Assembly (NCBI GenBank): GCA_965205545.1
Contig: OZ242170.1
Span: forward strand, 3,100,001 to 3,164,000
Source of the DNA: Bin55 sp965205545
GTDB taxonomy: Bacteria > Pseudomonadota > Gammaproteobacteria > Pseudomonadales > Azotimanducaceae
DNA length: 64,000 bases
Direction: 5' to 3'
Made by a program: the position numbers and the translations under genes. Of the stretch, positions 9,540 to 17,982 are shown piece by piece (within the stretch, counting starts at the first letter, position 1; every line of letters starts with the position of its first letter). The notes under the pieces were generated by a model that saw nothing but the letters and a program-made list of their open reading frames with translations, was not told the origin of the DNA and made no database searches.

Positions 9540-10279
9540 ACTAGCCCTACAACTCCCTGTACAACACATAACACTCCGATCGCGTCGATAATCCAGGGAA
9601 CATACTTCTGGAACGTTTGCTCCTGCAGCCGGTGGAGCAAGTGTGTGCCGAATCGAGTTCCGACTAGTGCAAGCGCCCCAGCTGCGACTAGAAGCCATCC
9701 CCATGTCGATGGTAGCGGCGATTCCGCGACCACATAGGCAGCGTACGCATAGTAGCCTGTCTTACATAGGTGCCCTATGGTTTGAGTAAGGGCCTTGGAA
9801 GCGACAATCTGAAACCTGTTCAGAGGTGATTTCTGGTAGAAAAAATCTAGCAGAGGGCCCGACGTACCGGATAGAAGTTGCGTAAAGACAACAAGCAATC
9901 CACACGCAAACGCCGTCGCGGGCTTCCTGATGTCCAACGTTACCGAACTCGGTTGTAGATGCGACACCAAAGGCACTAGACCTAGGAAAATCAACACAAA
10001 GTGCTTGCTTGGGAGAACGCTCAGGGCTAGAAAGGGCCCTACCGCCAAAACAGTTCCCAGCAAGTAGGGAGGCAGCACTTCCCAAACGACACTCTTGCGC
10101 AAGAACCAGAATCGCGACCCATTCGCAATTGATTGGACAAAGCCATGCAGGACCATGGCGTGTGCAACGGGAGTCACAGCTAGCAGGATCGCCATGAGAA
10201 TCATGCCGCCTGCCATGCCAACCACGCCGGACAATACGCTTGTGGCGAGAACAGTTGTTAGGATGAGAGCAATTGTCAT
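9524..10279 (-). CDS. TauE/SafE-family (TSUP) membrane permease
   Basis: A 251-aa, very hydrophobic protein with about eight membrane segments and the family's internal two-fold pattern. Glycine-rich helices open each half: TTVLATSVLSGVVGMAGGMI near residue 10 and FACGLLVVFTQLLSGTSGP in the middle. TauE/SafE proteins export or import small organosulfur or sulfite-like anions, but substrates vary and none can be assigned here. It is probably read after the hot-dog-fold gene (235-base gap containing an inverted repeat). Its last 16 bases overlap the end of the convergent carboxylase gene. The ATG at 10279 is the first plausible start. Confidence 0.82.
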   Translation of the reverse strand: MTIALILTTVLATSVLSGVVGMAGGMILMAILLAVTPVAHAMVLHGFVQSIANGSRFWFLRKSVVWEVLPPYLLGTVLAVGPFLALSVLPSKHFVLIFLGLVPLVSHLQPSSVTLDIRKPATAFACGLLVVFTQLLSGTSGPLLDFFYQKSPLNRFQIVASKALTQTIGHLCKTGYYAYAAYVVAESPLPSTWGWLLVAAGALALVGTRFGTHLLHRLQEQTFQKYVPWIIDAIGVLCVVQGVVGLVQGAA

Positions 10280-10410
10280 CGGCAGCGCGATTTCACTATT
10301 GACTCGTAGCTCGGATTCGACAGTCTATGGTTAGTTGTGATTCGGACATAAACCGTCACGTGATTGTGCCAAGCATCACGATTCGGCAAGCAACTGCTCA
10401 GCTGCTCAAA

Positions 10411-10469
10411 ATTCAATGCAACGAGATTTCTTCGTTAGCGAAGACCCTGAGACTGGCTTTGCATTGAAT
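10411..10469. repeat. Nested inverted repeat between the hot-dog-fold and permease genes
   Basis: An 11-base arm ATTCAATGCAA (10411-10421) is perfectly complementary to TTGCATTGAAT (10459-10469). Inside it is a second perfect hairpin, CTTCG-TTAG-CGAAG, at 10430-10443. Neither strand has a following T run, so an intrinsic terminator is unlikely. It could be an operator, an mRNA-stabilising structure or a REP-like element. I did not find a second copy by eye. Confidence 0.55.
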
Positions 10470-10514
10470 ATCTGAATACCCACCAGCAAGGTAGGGCACT
10501 AAGGGGCTACGTGC

Positions 10515-11330
10515 TTAGTTCCACAGCGGGGACGATGCTTTCATCCAGCGTGTAAGGTGCCGCATCGTGGCTATCGTCTTACCTGAAGTCTTGTCTTGTA
10601 GCTGAGAGTCCACCCAAGCAAACTCAGTTTTTGGGCTTGCTCCCACACAAATGACTGATCCGGTCCGCCGGTATTCCCTTCCAATATGAACTGGACCATT
10701 GACCAAGGAAATTTCCGTCGCTCCAAAGAACCCCACTGCCTGCTTGATCTTATGCGTAGGAAAACTCGCATTGAGCACCGTGTACATCGCAGATGGAAGA
10801 ACGACTAATCCATCGAAGTCCCCAGAACCGTTTCCGTCACTGACAATCAAACTGTCGTTTGACGGACATTCGTCTCCGGGTTTGAGATCTTCAAGAATGC
10901 GGAGCTGATCTGAACCTGCGTTGTCTAGAGTCAAGCTGGAGACGTAGTTCATCTCAACTGGAGACCCAATTGACAGCGATCCCTTTGCAACTATTCGATG
11001 CTCAGGAGTCTCAACAAATGCGTCGACCTTTTCATTGTCGGTTCCGGCTGGTTGCGAAATGACCGCGCGAACATCCTCGCGATGAGTGGTCGCATAGGTG
11101 TAGTACATGGAAATAGCTCCACGTTTGTACCATCGCATCCCCCACGTTTCCCGAATTATTGGCACAAAGTGATCGAGGTGAATTGTCCCAGGTATAGTGC
11201 CACCACGCATTCCGATCTTGGTTGCCACGGAATCATTGTGGATGGAACCTGGTTGGTCCATCCATCTATTTATGGGCTGTTGCCATGCGGACAACAGCTT
11301 GTCGTCAATAGCAGTAACTGATTGGCTCAC
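10515..11330 (-). CDS. Probable hot-dog-fold (MaoC-like) protein, function unknown
   Basis: The 271-aa protein has an N-terminal half resembling FAS1/MaoC-type hot-dog domains: an entry segment SIHNDSVATKIGMRGGTIPG and then the helix HLDHFVPIIRETWG. The second half looks like another hot-dog copy, so a double-hot-dog hydratase or thioesterase relative is the best guess. A catalytic Asp/His pair cannot be assigned with certainty. I chose GTG at 11330 because GAGGGG lies just upstream. The open frame extends to 11417, but the extra 29 residues look non-coding. It is preceded by the 1400-aa membrane protein gene (102-base gap) and followed by the permease, all on the minus strand. Confidence 0.55.
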   Translation of the reverse strand: MSQSVTAIDDKLLSAWQQPINRWMDQPGSIHNDSVATKIGMRGGTIPGTIHLDHFVPIIRETWGMRWYKRGAISMYYTYATTHREDVRAVISQPAGTDNEKVDAFVETPEHRIVAKGSLSIGSPVEMNYVSSLTLDNAGSDQLRILEDLKPGDECPSNDSLIVSDGNGSGDFDGLVVLPSAMYTVLNASFPTHKIKQAVGFFGATEISLVNGPVHIGREYRRTGSVICVGASPKTEFAWVDSQLQDKTSGKTIATMRHLTRWMKASSPLWN

Positions 11331-11432
11331 ATTGCCCCTCTTGCGTGTTGTGCCAGATGCAAGCATATTACACAGGCACCTGGCTGTTCGTTTGCCGAGT
11401 GAAGATTGGCGGTGCAACCAGGTCGCCTGCGA

Positions 11433-14400
11433 CTATTCCTTAGCTTCTTCCTGTTCTTCCCTTCGGCGTTTCCTCACTTCTGCGAGTCTGGCACGGCGTT
11501 CCTTCCAAAAACGGAACGCAGGCCAGAACTCTGGTTCGCTTGCTGCTATCCAAGCAGATTTGGTCCACTTGAGCAACGCGAATGCGAGCCACAATGACCA
11601 GATCAGCATGGCGATGAAAAACACCCACCGCGGCAACGAAAACACCCATGCGGTTGGCAATACTGTGTCGCTTTCATCCGAAAACCACTTAAAGGTGAAC
11701 GGACCCGAACCGTACCCTGCAATGTGCATGTTGGGTTGCCCGAGCAGCGCGGAGGGGACAGCCCAGACTAGCATTGAAAACCCAGTAACGCTTAATGCCA
11801 CGTAGGTAATTTGCTTCAGGTAGTAGAAGAACCTGATGCGATCAATCTCCTTCTTGCGTGCCCTCACCCAAATTGCCAGAAACCATGCACCTGCAAAAAG
11901 GAGAGCCCACAGGTTTGTCAATGTGGCACCGAGAGAAAGCAGTATTGCGTCGGCGGTCGTTATGGGCATATTCGGCAATCGAGATATGGCAATGGCTACC
12001 AAGAGCACAACAGCAATTACCGCCCAAAACATCACGGCGCCACCAAGCGTAGGCCCGCCCAGAAAAAGAGTCCAGCGATCCTCCGGATACGACATGGTCA
12101 TGTTGATGTTGCGTGCTTCCCTCTCGAGTCCAATTTGTGGAGTGGAAAACATAAGACCTGTCCCGGAATCCACAAGCCATTCAATGTTGTAGTCGTGCGT
12201 ACCTGTGCGCAGAGGCAATACAACCCGCGGGTCGGCTGGAATTGGCTGCGTATCTCCTCGAACTCTAATTGCCTGGACCATCGCGCCTTCTGGGAGCGTT
12301 ACTGCAAAGTCAGCGGACTGCGAAGCATGAATAAGCAATCGGAGATTGGTGCGGTGGGACCGATTGCCAACAACGTAACGCACATACGCAGATTCGATAG
12401 TGAACACATTGCCGGGCGCCGGCACCGGTCTTGAGAGGTTTAGTGTTAGCGTTTCGCTAGATCGAGGATGAAACACCGTCTCATTGAAGTCTGACTTAAC
12501 GGGTGTGATTCCCTCATACTCAAACGCCCAGAAGTCCGATCCTCGAATTGACCACGTCTCATTGCGGTCAACTAGGTCTGGCGCTGTCAGTTCAATTGGT
12601 CCGTCGACTCGGAATCGGCTCGACCACCTTTGGGCATTTTCCTTCTCTCTAAAGGAAAGTGTAATGACATTCTCTTGCACCGTTCCGGCTGCTCGAAGCA
12701 CAGTTTCGTTTGGCAGTAGAGGCACCTGAACCGTGAACGGTTCCGTTTCGGGTGCAATCCGGACAACAGTTGTGATCACTGTGGGTTCGTAAGCGAGGCT
12801 CATTCGCCGTGTTACTGAAACGTAGGGCTGTACCGGTTGCGACGCGGATAACAATGCTGGTTCGAGTCGGGTATCTTTGTCGGCATCCTCGGATAGCTTG
12901 GAAAAAGCCAAATTCGAGCCCTTGAGCTTGCCTCCGACTAGTCCTTCGATTACCCAAGCGGTAGCACCGATGTCAACTAGGCTAGGCTTCAGCGGAAACT
13001 CAATCTCGAATCGATTTAGATCTCCTATATCTGCGTCAATATTAATGGTGTGCTTGCCACGATCCAAAAGAACATAGAGAGAACCATGAAGATCTCTCAG
13101 TAGCGGCGTCTCCTCACCGTTGGCCAAGACGCTACTTGGGTTCCAAGTATTCATACCGGAGGGCAACTCGACTGCAATAGTCTCCTCGGCATGGATAAGA
13201 AGGTTCATTTCCAGAGAATCTTCGTTTACTTCGACCCGTACGTCTTCAAGATAGGCGCAATCCGGCAAGCAGTCGGGCGACTCAGTTAGTCTCGAACGCA
13301 ACTCCTGAAGAATTCTCGAGTCTGGAGTGTCGGCTAAGACATCTGTGGGCAATAGCAACACAATAGCCAAGATGGGCAGTACGCCTCGCAGAAAGCTTGG
13401 AAGATTTCCTGCCACTGTGGCCGACCGCATTGCGATGAAGAAGCCAATTGCAACGAGGGCAAGCACTGCACCTAGTCCAGCGACGATTCGTGTTGCCCAC
13501 GGAGGCATCAAGGCAAACGAGATCGTCTGCTGCTTGGTTACGGGACCCGACCAATTCAATTGAGCCGAACTCCATTGCCAAGTAGGCGTACCTGGTCCTG
13601 TTTGAATAGTTACACCATGGGTCGCAGTGTCAAAATCCGTTGCGCCACCGCTCGACGTCATTATGGAATCTGCCGCGCCACTATCGGACCCAATCGACCG
13701 ATCCATAATGGGGTCTGCGCGCGGAGTAGGCAATCGCGTTCCGGTGACTATCGTCATCTGCTTGGTGAGTTGGGTGTCAGTTAAGCTTCGTGACTGGACT
13801 GAGACTTGCTCGGTCTGAGACGAATCTGCCCTTGATGAGGCGATGTATGCAACAGGTGAATAAGGCGATGGAGAGTCCAGTTGAGGAAAAACAGCTTGCA
13901 TAGCGCTGAAAGCGGCGAAATAAACCGTTACGACGGCTGCTGCGACCGCAAGGCTCCAATAGACAACGGTCGTCGCTGATCGAAACCAACTTGCATTTAC
14001 GAGATTTGTTAGGTAGATCAGTCCGGCGAGTACAAGCCAACCTATAGTAGGTAGTGCATTCTCCTGATAGGTAAGTACCACTGTCACGAAAATGGTGGCA
14101 GCCCACCAGATCCCCCCAATGCGGAAAACGAATGCCACCAGCAGCAGACACAGGAACACGTCCCAAATGGACCACTTCGACAACCAAGTTTGCTCTACAT
14201 TGTCGACTCCGTTAGTCCAGAGCAAACGCCAGCCAGGCGGCAGATGCAGGGTGGCACGTAACGAATTGGCATCAACGTGCCAACCGTTGGCCAGCATAGT
14301 GCCTCGTCCTTCGAATACGCTCACAGCATGAATGTTCGCATTCCGCTGATTCAGGTTAATTCCGGGACTCCGTTGTTCAGTTGGGTCCTCAAACGAAATC

Positions 14401-15635
14401 AATCGAAGTTGGCCATCTACTTCGACCTTTCCTGGAAGGTAGCTCGCGGCGATGCGGATTTCAGAATCGGTTTGGGCATGGATGTCGTCGGCAACAACAT
14501 AGGAGTTGCCATCGAAACTTAGCCAAAGATCCCTGTTGATGTTGAAGCGCGCTGGGTTGGGATTGACATTTCCTCGTTGTTCCTCAATTAGAGTCAATGG
14601 TGTATCGCCAGACAATACGTAACCGTAAATGTCAGAACCTGACTGCGATAGGGGCCCCGGAGCTTGAACCTGCTCGAGGTTTACGCGAGGTGGACCCTCG
14701 ACGCTGACAACTCGGAGATTGCGGGTTGGCTGGAACCCCCAGATCTCTTCATCTGGCCACTCTCTACTTGCTCGCTGGTAGCTAAACGAGTCGATCAGCG
14801 TGTTGGCTCTGGAGGCGATCACGACGGTGTTCTCACCCCGAGAGACCAATACACTCAAGACACCATCATCGTCAATGTTGGCTGGAATTTGCGAACGTAG
14901 CGCGATCAGGCTGAATTCATCAGACACTACCTTGCCCAATTCGACGACTCTAGGTCGACCGCCTGCCGCGAGTTCAATATAGGTGGTCAGAAGTTGTGGC
15001 AATCCGTCGACAAGATGGCGAAAAACCTTTACGCCCAAGGTATCTGCAAGGAACTCATCAGTTTCACCACCAAGCTCCATCGTTCGGGTGAGCCACAATC
15101 TCATATGATCCTTGTCGAGAAAAGGACGCACCCTACCTTCCGTGTCCACGGAAAGTGTTACGAGCGCGGCACGCTCCATGTTCAAAAATTCAGGTTCTTC
15201 TTCCAACCCCCAAGTCAATTCCCCCGTGATCTCGTGGGGGCCGGCAGGTAGTCCTACCCGCGGAGTGTGGTTACCTCCGCCGAGCGTCGCAGGTTCTCCG
15301 TTAAGTAGTACGTTGTGAGGCTTGTGCGCGTTTGAAGTGGGCAGGAAAACAGACGAGTCGACAAATGCATATGCATCGATTCGAAATGATGCTCCGGTAG
15401 GCGCATTGCGTCTTACATTGACCTCTATTTCGCGAATCCACACGCAACCAACTTGACCACCGCCCTGTGCATCGTAGGGACAATCAATTAGATCCTGGTC
15501 GTGTAGCACCCAATCGACCCACGGCTTTAGCTCGTCTGGAACATAGACCTCATCTGCAAATGCGACAGGCGCCGATGCGATGACTACAAGTGCGATCAGC
15601 CCGACCGCCTTCGCAAGTAGCTTGCCATTCCTCAT
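11433..15635 (-). CDS. 1400-aa membrane-anchored periplasmic protein with internal duplication, function unknown
   Basis: I do not recognise the family. From the ATG at 15635 (GGAGG seven bases upstream) the protein starts with a signal peptide ending APVAFADE. A ~470-aa beta-rich extracytoplasmic region follows, then a cluster of membrane helices (~490-590), a Ser/Thr/Gly-rich loop (~595-700), one or two more helices (~700-755), a second extracytoplasmic region (~760-1180), several C-terminal helices and a basic/acidic tail. Residues ~45-140 and ~780-870 resemble each other: both have paired Cys (DCPY.., PDCLPDC), a (R)(E/D)(I/V)(E/R)VxV strand and a LNGEP/ANGEE turn. The loop holds IVTGTRLPTPRADP, similar to the start of TonB-dependent receptor plug domains. 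It lies downstream of the solenoid genes on the same strand. It might be an envelope scaffold or complex subunit; that is inference. Confidence 0.7.
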   Translation of the reverse strand: MRNGKLLAKAVGLIALVVIASAPVAFADEVYVPDELKPWVDWVLHDQDLIDCPYDAQGGGQVGCVWIREIEVNVRRNAPTGASFRIDAYAFVDSSVFLPTSNAHKPHNVLLNGEPATLGGGNHTPRVGLPAGPHEITGELTWGLEEEPEFLNMERAALVTLSVDTEGRVRPFLDKDHMRLWLTRTMELGGETDEFLADTLGVKVFRHLVDGLPQLLTTYIELAAGGRPRVVELGKVVSDEFSLIALRSQIPANIDDDGVLSVLVSRGENTVVIASRANTLIDSFSYQRASREWPDEEIWGFQPTRNLRVVSVEGPPRVNLEQVQAPGPLSQSGSDIYGYVLSGDTPLTLIEEQRGNVNPNPARFNINRDLWLSFDGNSYVVADDIHAQTDSEIRIAASYLPGKVEVDGQLRLISFEDPTEQRSPGINLNQRNANIHAVSVFEGRGTMLANGWHVDANSLRATLHLPPGWRLLWTNGVDNVEQTWLSKWSIWDVFLCLLLVAFVFRIGGIWWAATIFVTVVLTYQENALPTIGWLVLAGLIYLTNLVNASWFRSATTVVYWSLAVAAAVVTVYFAAFSAMQAVFPQLDSPSPYSPVAYIASSRADSSQTEQVSVQSRSLTDTQLTKQMTIVTGTRLPTPRADPIMDRSIGSDSGAADSIMTSSGGATDFDTATHGVTIQTGPGTPTWQWSSAQLNWSGPVTKQQTISFALMPPWATRIVAGLGAVLALVAIGFFIAMRSATVAGNLPSFLRGVLPILAIVLLLPTDVLADTPDSRILQELRSRLTESPDCLPDCAYLEDVRVEVNEDSLEMNLLIHAEETIAVELPSGMNTWNPSSVLANGEETPLLRDLHGSLYVLLDRGKHTINIDADIGDLNRFEIEFPLKPSLVDIGATAWVIEGLVGGKLKGSNLAFSKLSEDADKDTRLEPALLSASQPVQPYVSVTRRMSLAYEPTVITTVVRIAPETEPFTVQVPLLPNETVLRAAGTVQENVITLSFREKENAQRWSSRFRVDGPIELTAPDLVDRNETWSIRGSDFWAFEYEGITPVKSDFNETVFHPRSSETLTLNLSRPVPAPGNVFTIESAYVRYVVGNRSHRTNLRLLIHASQSADFAVTLPEGAMVQAIRVRGDTQPIPADPRVVLPLRTGTHDYNIEWLVDSGTGLMFSTPQIGLEREARNINMTMSYPEDRWTLFLGGPTLGGAVMFWAVIAVVLLVAIAISRLPNMPITTADAILLSLGATLTNLWALLFAGAWFLAIWVRARKKEIDRIRFFYYLKQITYVALSVTGFSMLVWAVPSALLGQPNMHIAGYGSGPFTFKWFSDESDTVLPTAWVFSLPRWVFFIAMLIWSLWLAFALLKWTKSAWIAASEPEFWPAFRFWKERRARLAEVRKRRREEQEEAKE

Positions 15636-15849
15636 TTTGGTCCTCCAAACGCTCGTTGGTTTGCTTTGCATTACAAATTCTGCGTGAATTCAAGCGTTCT
15701 TCGCAGACTGCATACCGAGGTGGATTCCTGAATTTGAACGGTTACTTACACCGTGCTTGACCTACCTAATACTAATGATGCGCCATAGCTTAGATGAGTC
15801 GCAACATAGTGAGAACATGCCACACAGTCTGCTTAGGTGCCATGTTCAA

Positions 15850-17733
15850 TCACCAGCCGTAATATACGTTTTCTCCTCCCTCCTCAAGCGCTTTTGCGTC
15901 TTCGTCTGTGAGAAGTTTCGTGGCGTGATCAACTTGCTCTTGTGACAAGTTTTCTTGGTGGCGGTTGAACGACAGGAGCATCATCGCTGCTCTCGACTTG
16001 ACCGCCTTTGAGGGCAGTCGATCTATCGAATTGAGAAGCCCTTCGGGATCGGATCTAGCCCAAGTCGAGGCCAATGACATGTAGAAACTCTCTCTATCGG
16101 ATTCGGAAAGCTGTTGAGCCAGATTGAGTGCTTCGTCAACATCTCCATCGCGGATCATCGCGCCACTCACCATTTGATAAGCCTGCAGTCTAGAAGGACC
16201 TTTCCTTACTTGAGGAAGAAGCTCGATAGCTTTGTCCAAATCAGAATAAGCTAGAGATGAAATGACGGTCACTTCCAGCGTCATTCCAGTCCGCCTTGCA
16301 TCATCCCGTTCGATAGGTTGCGCGACCGCGGTATCCATTGCTAGCTGAGGGTCAATTCTCACAAGTTCCCACAAGATTCCTTGTAGAAGCTGTGCCTTTA
16401 TCTCCTTATTCGTAGGCTCGTTTAGGATCCATTCGAGGGCAGCCTCATGGTCACCATCTACCCATTCGCCGACTACAGCGATCGCGGCTGCGGTTCTTGT
16501 ATTTCCACTACTCATCCCGACAACCAATGCCGCGGCCTCCTCCGGAGAATTTCTAGCTACGTTGCTCATTGCCGTCGATATCGCTGTTGGTTGAAGATGT
16601 TCGGGTAGGACATCGATGCTGTCTAGGACCTCTCGTGGCTTCGAATATCCCCAAGTTCTAACGACTGACTCCTCCAACTGCCTTCGCAAAGTCCGTTTCT
16701 CCACTTCAGATGCAGCTGCAAGTGCAGATTGAGGATCAGTTTGTGCCCATGTATCTATCACTCCAGAGGCGATGACACTGTACTGCTCGTTATCGACAGT
16801 TAGCGCGAACCTAAACGCACCGGCCGGATCGGAAACGGCAACGTCATTTAGGACGCTGCGAAGCACCCATCTCCGTGTATCACCATTGGTCAACGATTGA
16901 TTGATTTGGTCCAAGACTCCCGTTCCGTCTTGTTCAACCCACGTGGTTGCCACACGAGCAATGGTCCAAATGTGCTGGGAGTCGTTCTGTAGATCGAGGG
17001 CCAGTTCGTTCCAGGCTCTTTCAGGATCCTCCAATGCGTCTTCGATTTTTCGCACTGCAATGGCTCCAACTGCAACCTGTTCATTTCCAAGGTCTCGGGC
17101 GATGGCAAGAAGTATTTCTTCAGAGAGATCCATTCGTTCTTGGACGATTGCCCTCAACGCTGTTTCCTTCCAGTTCTCATCAAGAGATCGGGCATGGGCA
17201 ACGGCTTCATCCAAATCGGAATGTGCCCACTCCTGAAATACATTCGATATAAACTGCCAGATGCTGTATTCCTGACTGTCCATACTCAATGCGCGGGACA
17301 GCGCTCGCTTTGGATTGAGGTGTGCTAGCCGCTGTATTAGAACCGTCTGTATCGAGTTTCGATAATCGTTCCGCACTAGGTCTTTCGATTGTGAAAATAG
17401 TTCAACTACCTGCGCTTCATTTGATTCGAGTAGCAGATTGCGAAGTGCAACGCTACGCTCAAACGCACTCTTAATTGCTAGGAGTTCATCTAGATTTCGT
17501 ACAGTCTTCCTTGCGGTCTGACTCGAGCTAGCGGTCTCTTCGTAGTCAAACTGCCCGGGGACTTCAATCTCCGCTTGTTCTTCTGCGGAACTTGGTTCGG
17601 TGGTAGCTGCCATGTCGTCGCGTTTGTCGGGTGCCACGAGTAGCCAATACACTGCGCTAGCGGTACCGATACCAAGTACGAACGCGAGTGTTAGCAGTGC
17701 AAAAAAAGTACCTTGCGATCTAGTTGATTTCAT
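15850..17733 (-). CDS. Membrane-anchored alpha-solenoid repeat protein, paralogue A
   Basis: A 627-aa protein of unknown function belonging to a family with six intact or near-intact members in this window. Residues ~8-33 form one hydrophobic anchor (LAFVLGIGTASAVYWLLVAP), then an acidic linker. The rest appears wholly helical, with a recurring ~30-40 residue unit around W-x3-D-(P/L)-x2-A-(L/V), for example WAQTDPQSAL and WARSDPEGLL. Family blocks are FERSVALRNLL near residue 90 and LAIARDLGNEQ near 210. The body should be periplasmic, since the anchor carries N-terminal basic residues. It ends in VYYGW. Helical repeats suggest a protein-binding scaffold rather than an enzyme; that is inference. 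It is the last of four tandem copies. Confidence 0.8.
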   Translation of the reverse strand: MKSTRSQGTFFALLTLAFVLGIGTASAVYWLLVAPDKRDDMAATTEPSSAEEQAEIEVPGQFDYEETASSSQTARKTVRNLDELLAIKSAFERSVALRNLLLESNEAQVVELFSQSKDLVRNDYRNSIQTVLIQRLAHLNPKRALSRALSMDSQEYSIWQFISNVFQEWAHSDLDEAVAHARSLDENWKETALRAIVQERMDLSEEILLAIARDLGNEQVAVGAIAVRKIEDALEDPERAWNELALDLQNDSQHIWTIARVATTWVEQDGTGVLDQINQSLTNGDTRRWVLRSVLNDVAVSDPAGAFRFALTVDNEQYSVIASGVIDTWAQTDPQSALAAASEVEKRTLRRQLEESVVRTWGYSKPREVLDSIDVLPEHLQPTAISTAMSNVARNSPEEAAALVVGMSSGNTRTAAAIAVVGEWVDGDHEAALEWILNEPTNKEIKAQLLQGILWELVRIDPQLAMDTAVAQPIERDDARRTGMTLEVTVISSLAYSDLDKAIELLPQVRKGPSRLQAYQMVSGAMIRDGDVDEALNLAQQLSESDRESFYMSLASTWARSDPEGLLNSIDRLPSKAVKSRAAMMLLSFNRHQENLSQEQVDHATKLLTDEDAKALEEGGENVYYGW

Positions 17734-17840
17734 GAATTCGGACGAGTAGGGGGTAGAGGCATGGTATGCGTAAGAGCAATTGGGGTCAATATTCCAACAA
17801 CTCGGAACCGATTAGATGGTTTGTTTGAGGTGCCGAATGT

Positions 17841-17860
17841 CCATCAATTCGAATTGGTGG
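17841..17860. promoter_or_regulatory. Near-perfect 20-bp palindrome upstream of paralogue A
   Basis: CCATCAATTC / GAATTGGTGG is a 20-bp palindrome with one mismatched pair and no spacer. It lies in the 249-base gap between paralogues B and A, about 110 bases before the A start. The form suits a dimeric repressor operator, but no regulator is known. The rest of this gap shows nothing recognisable. Confidence 0.3.
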
Positions 17861-17982
17861 CACTACGGGCGAACGAATCACATTCGGCGAGATCGGTTAG
17901 ACAACCCCGAAATTCGTTGCAGAAAGGGAGGATGGAACGGGATTGTCTTCTCGAGTGCACCGCTCGCACAATCGAGAAAATC

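Noticed and set aside
11811..12434. Plus-strand open frame of 207 codons inside the 1400-aa gene
   Set aside because: Composition is rich in Arg, Cys, Asn and His with no domain pattern, as expected for the antisense of a real gene.
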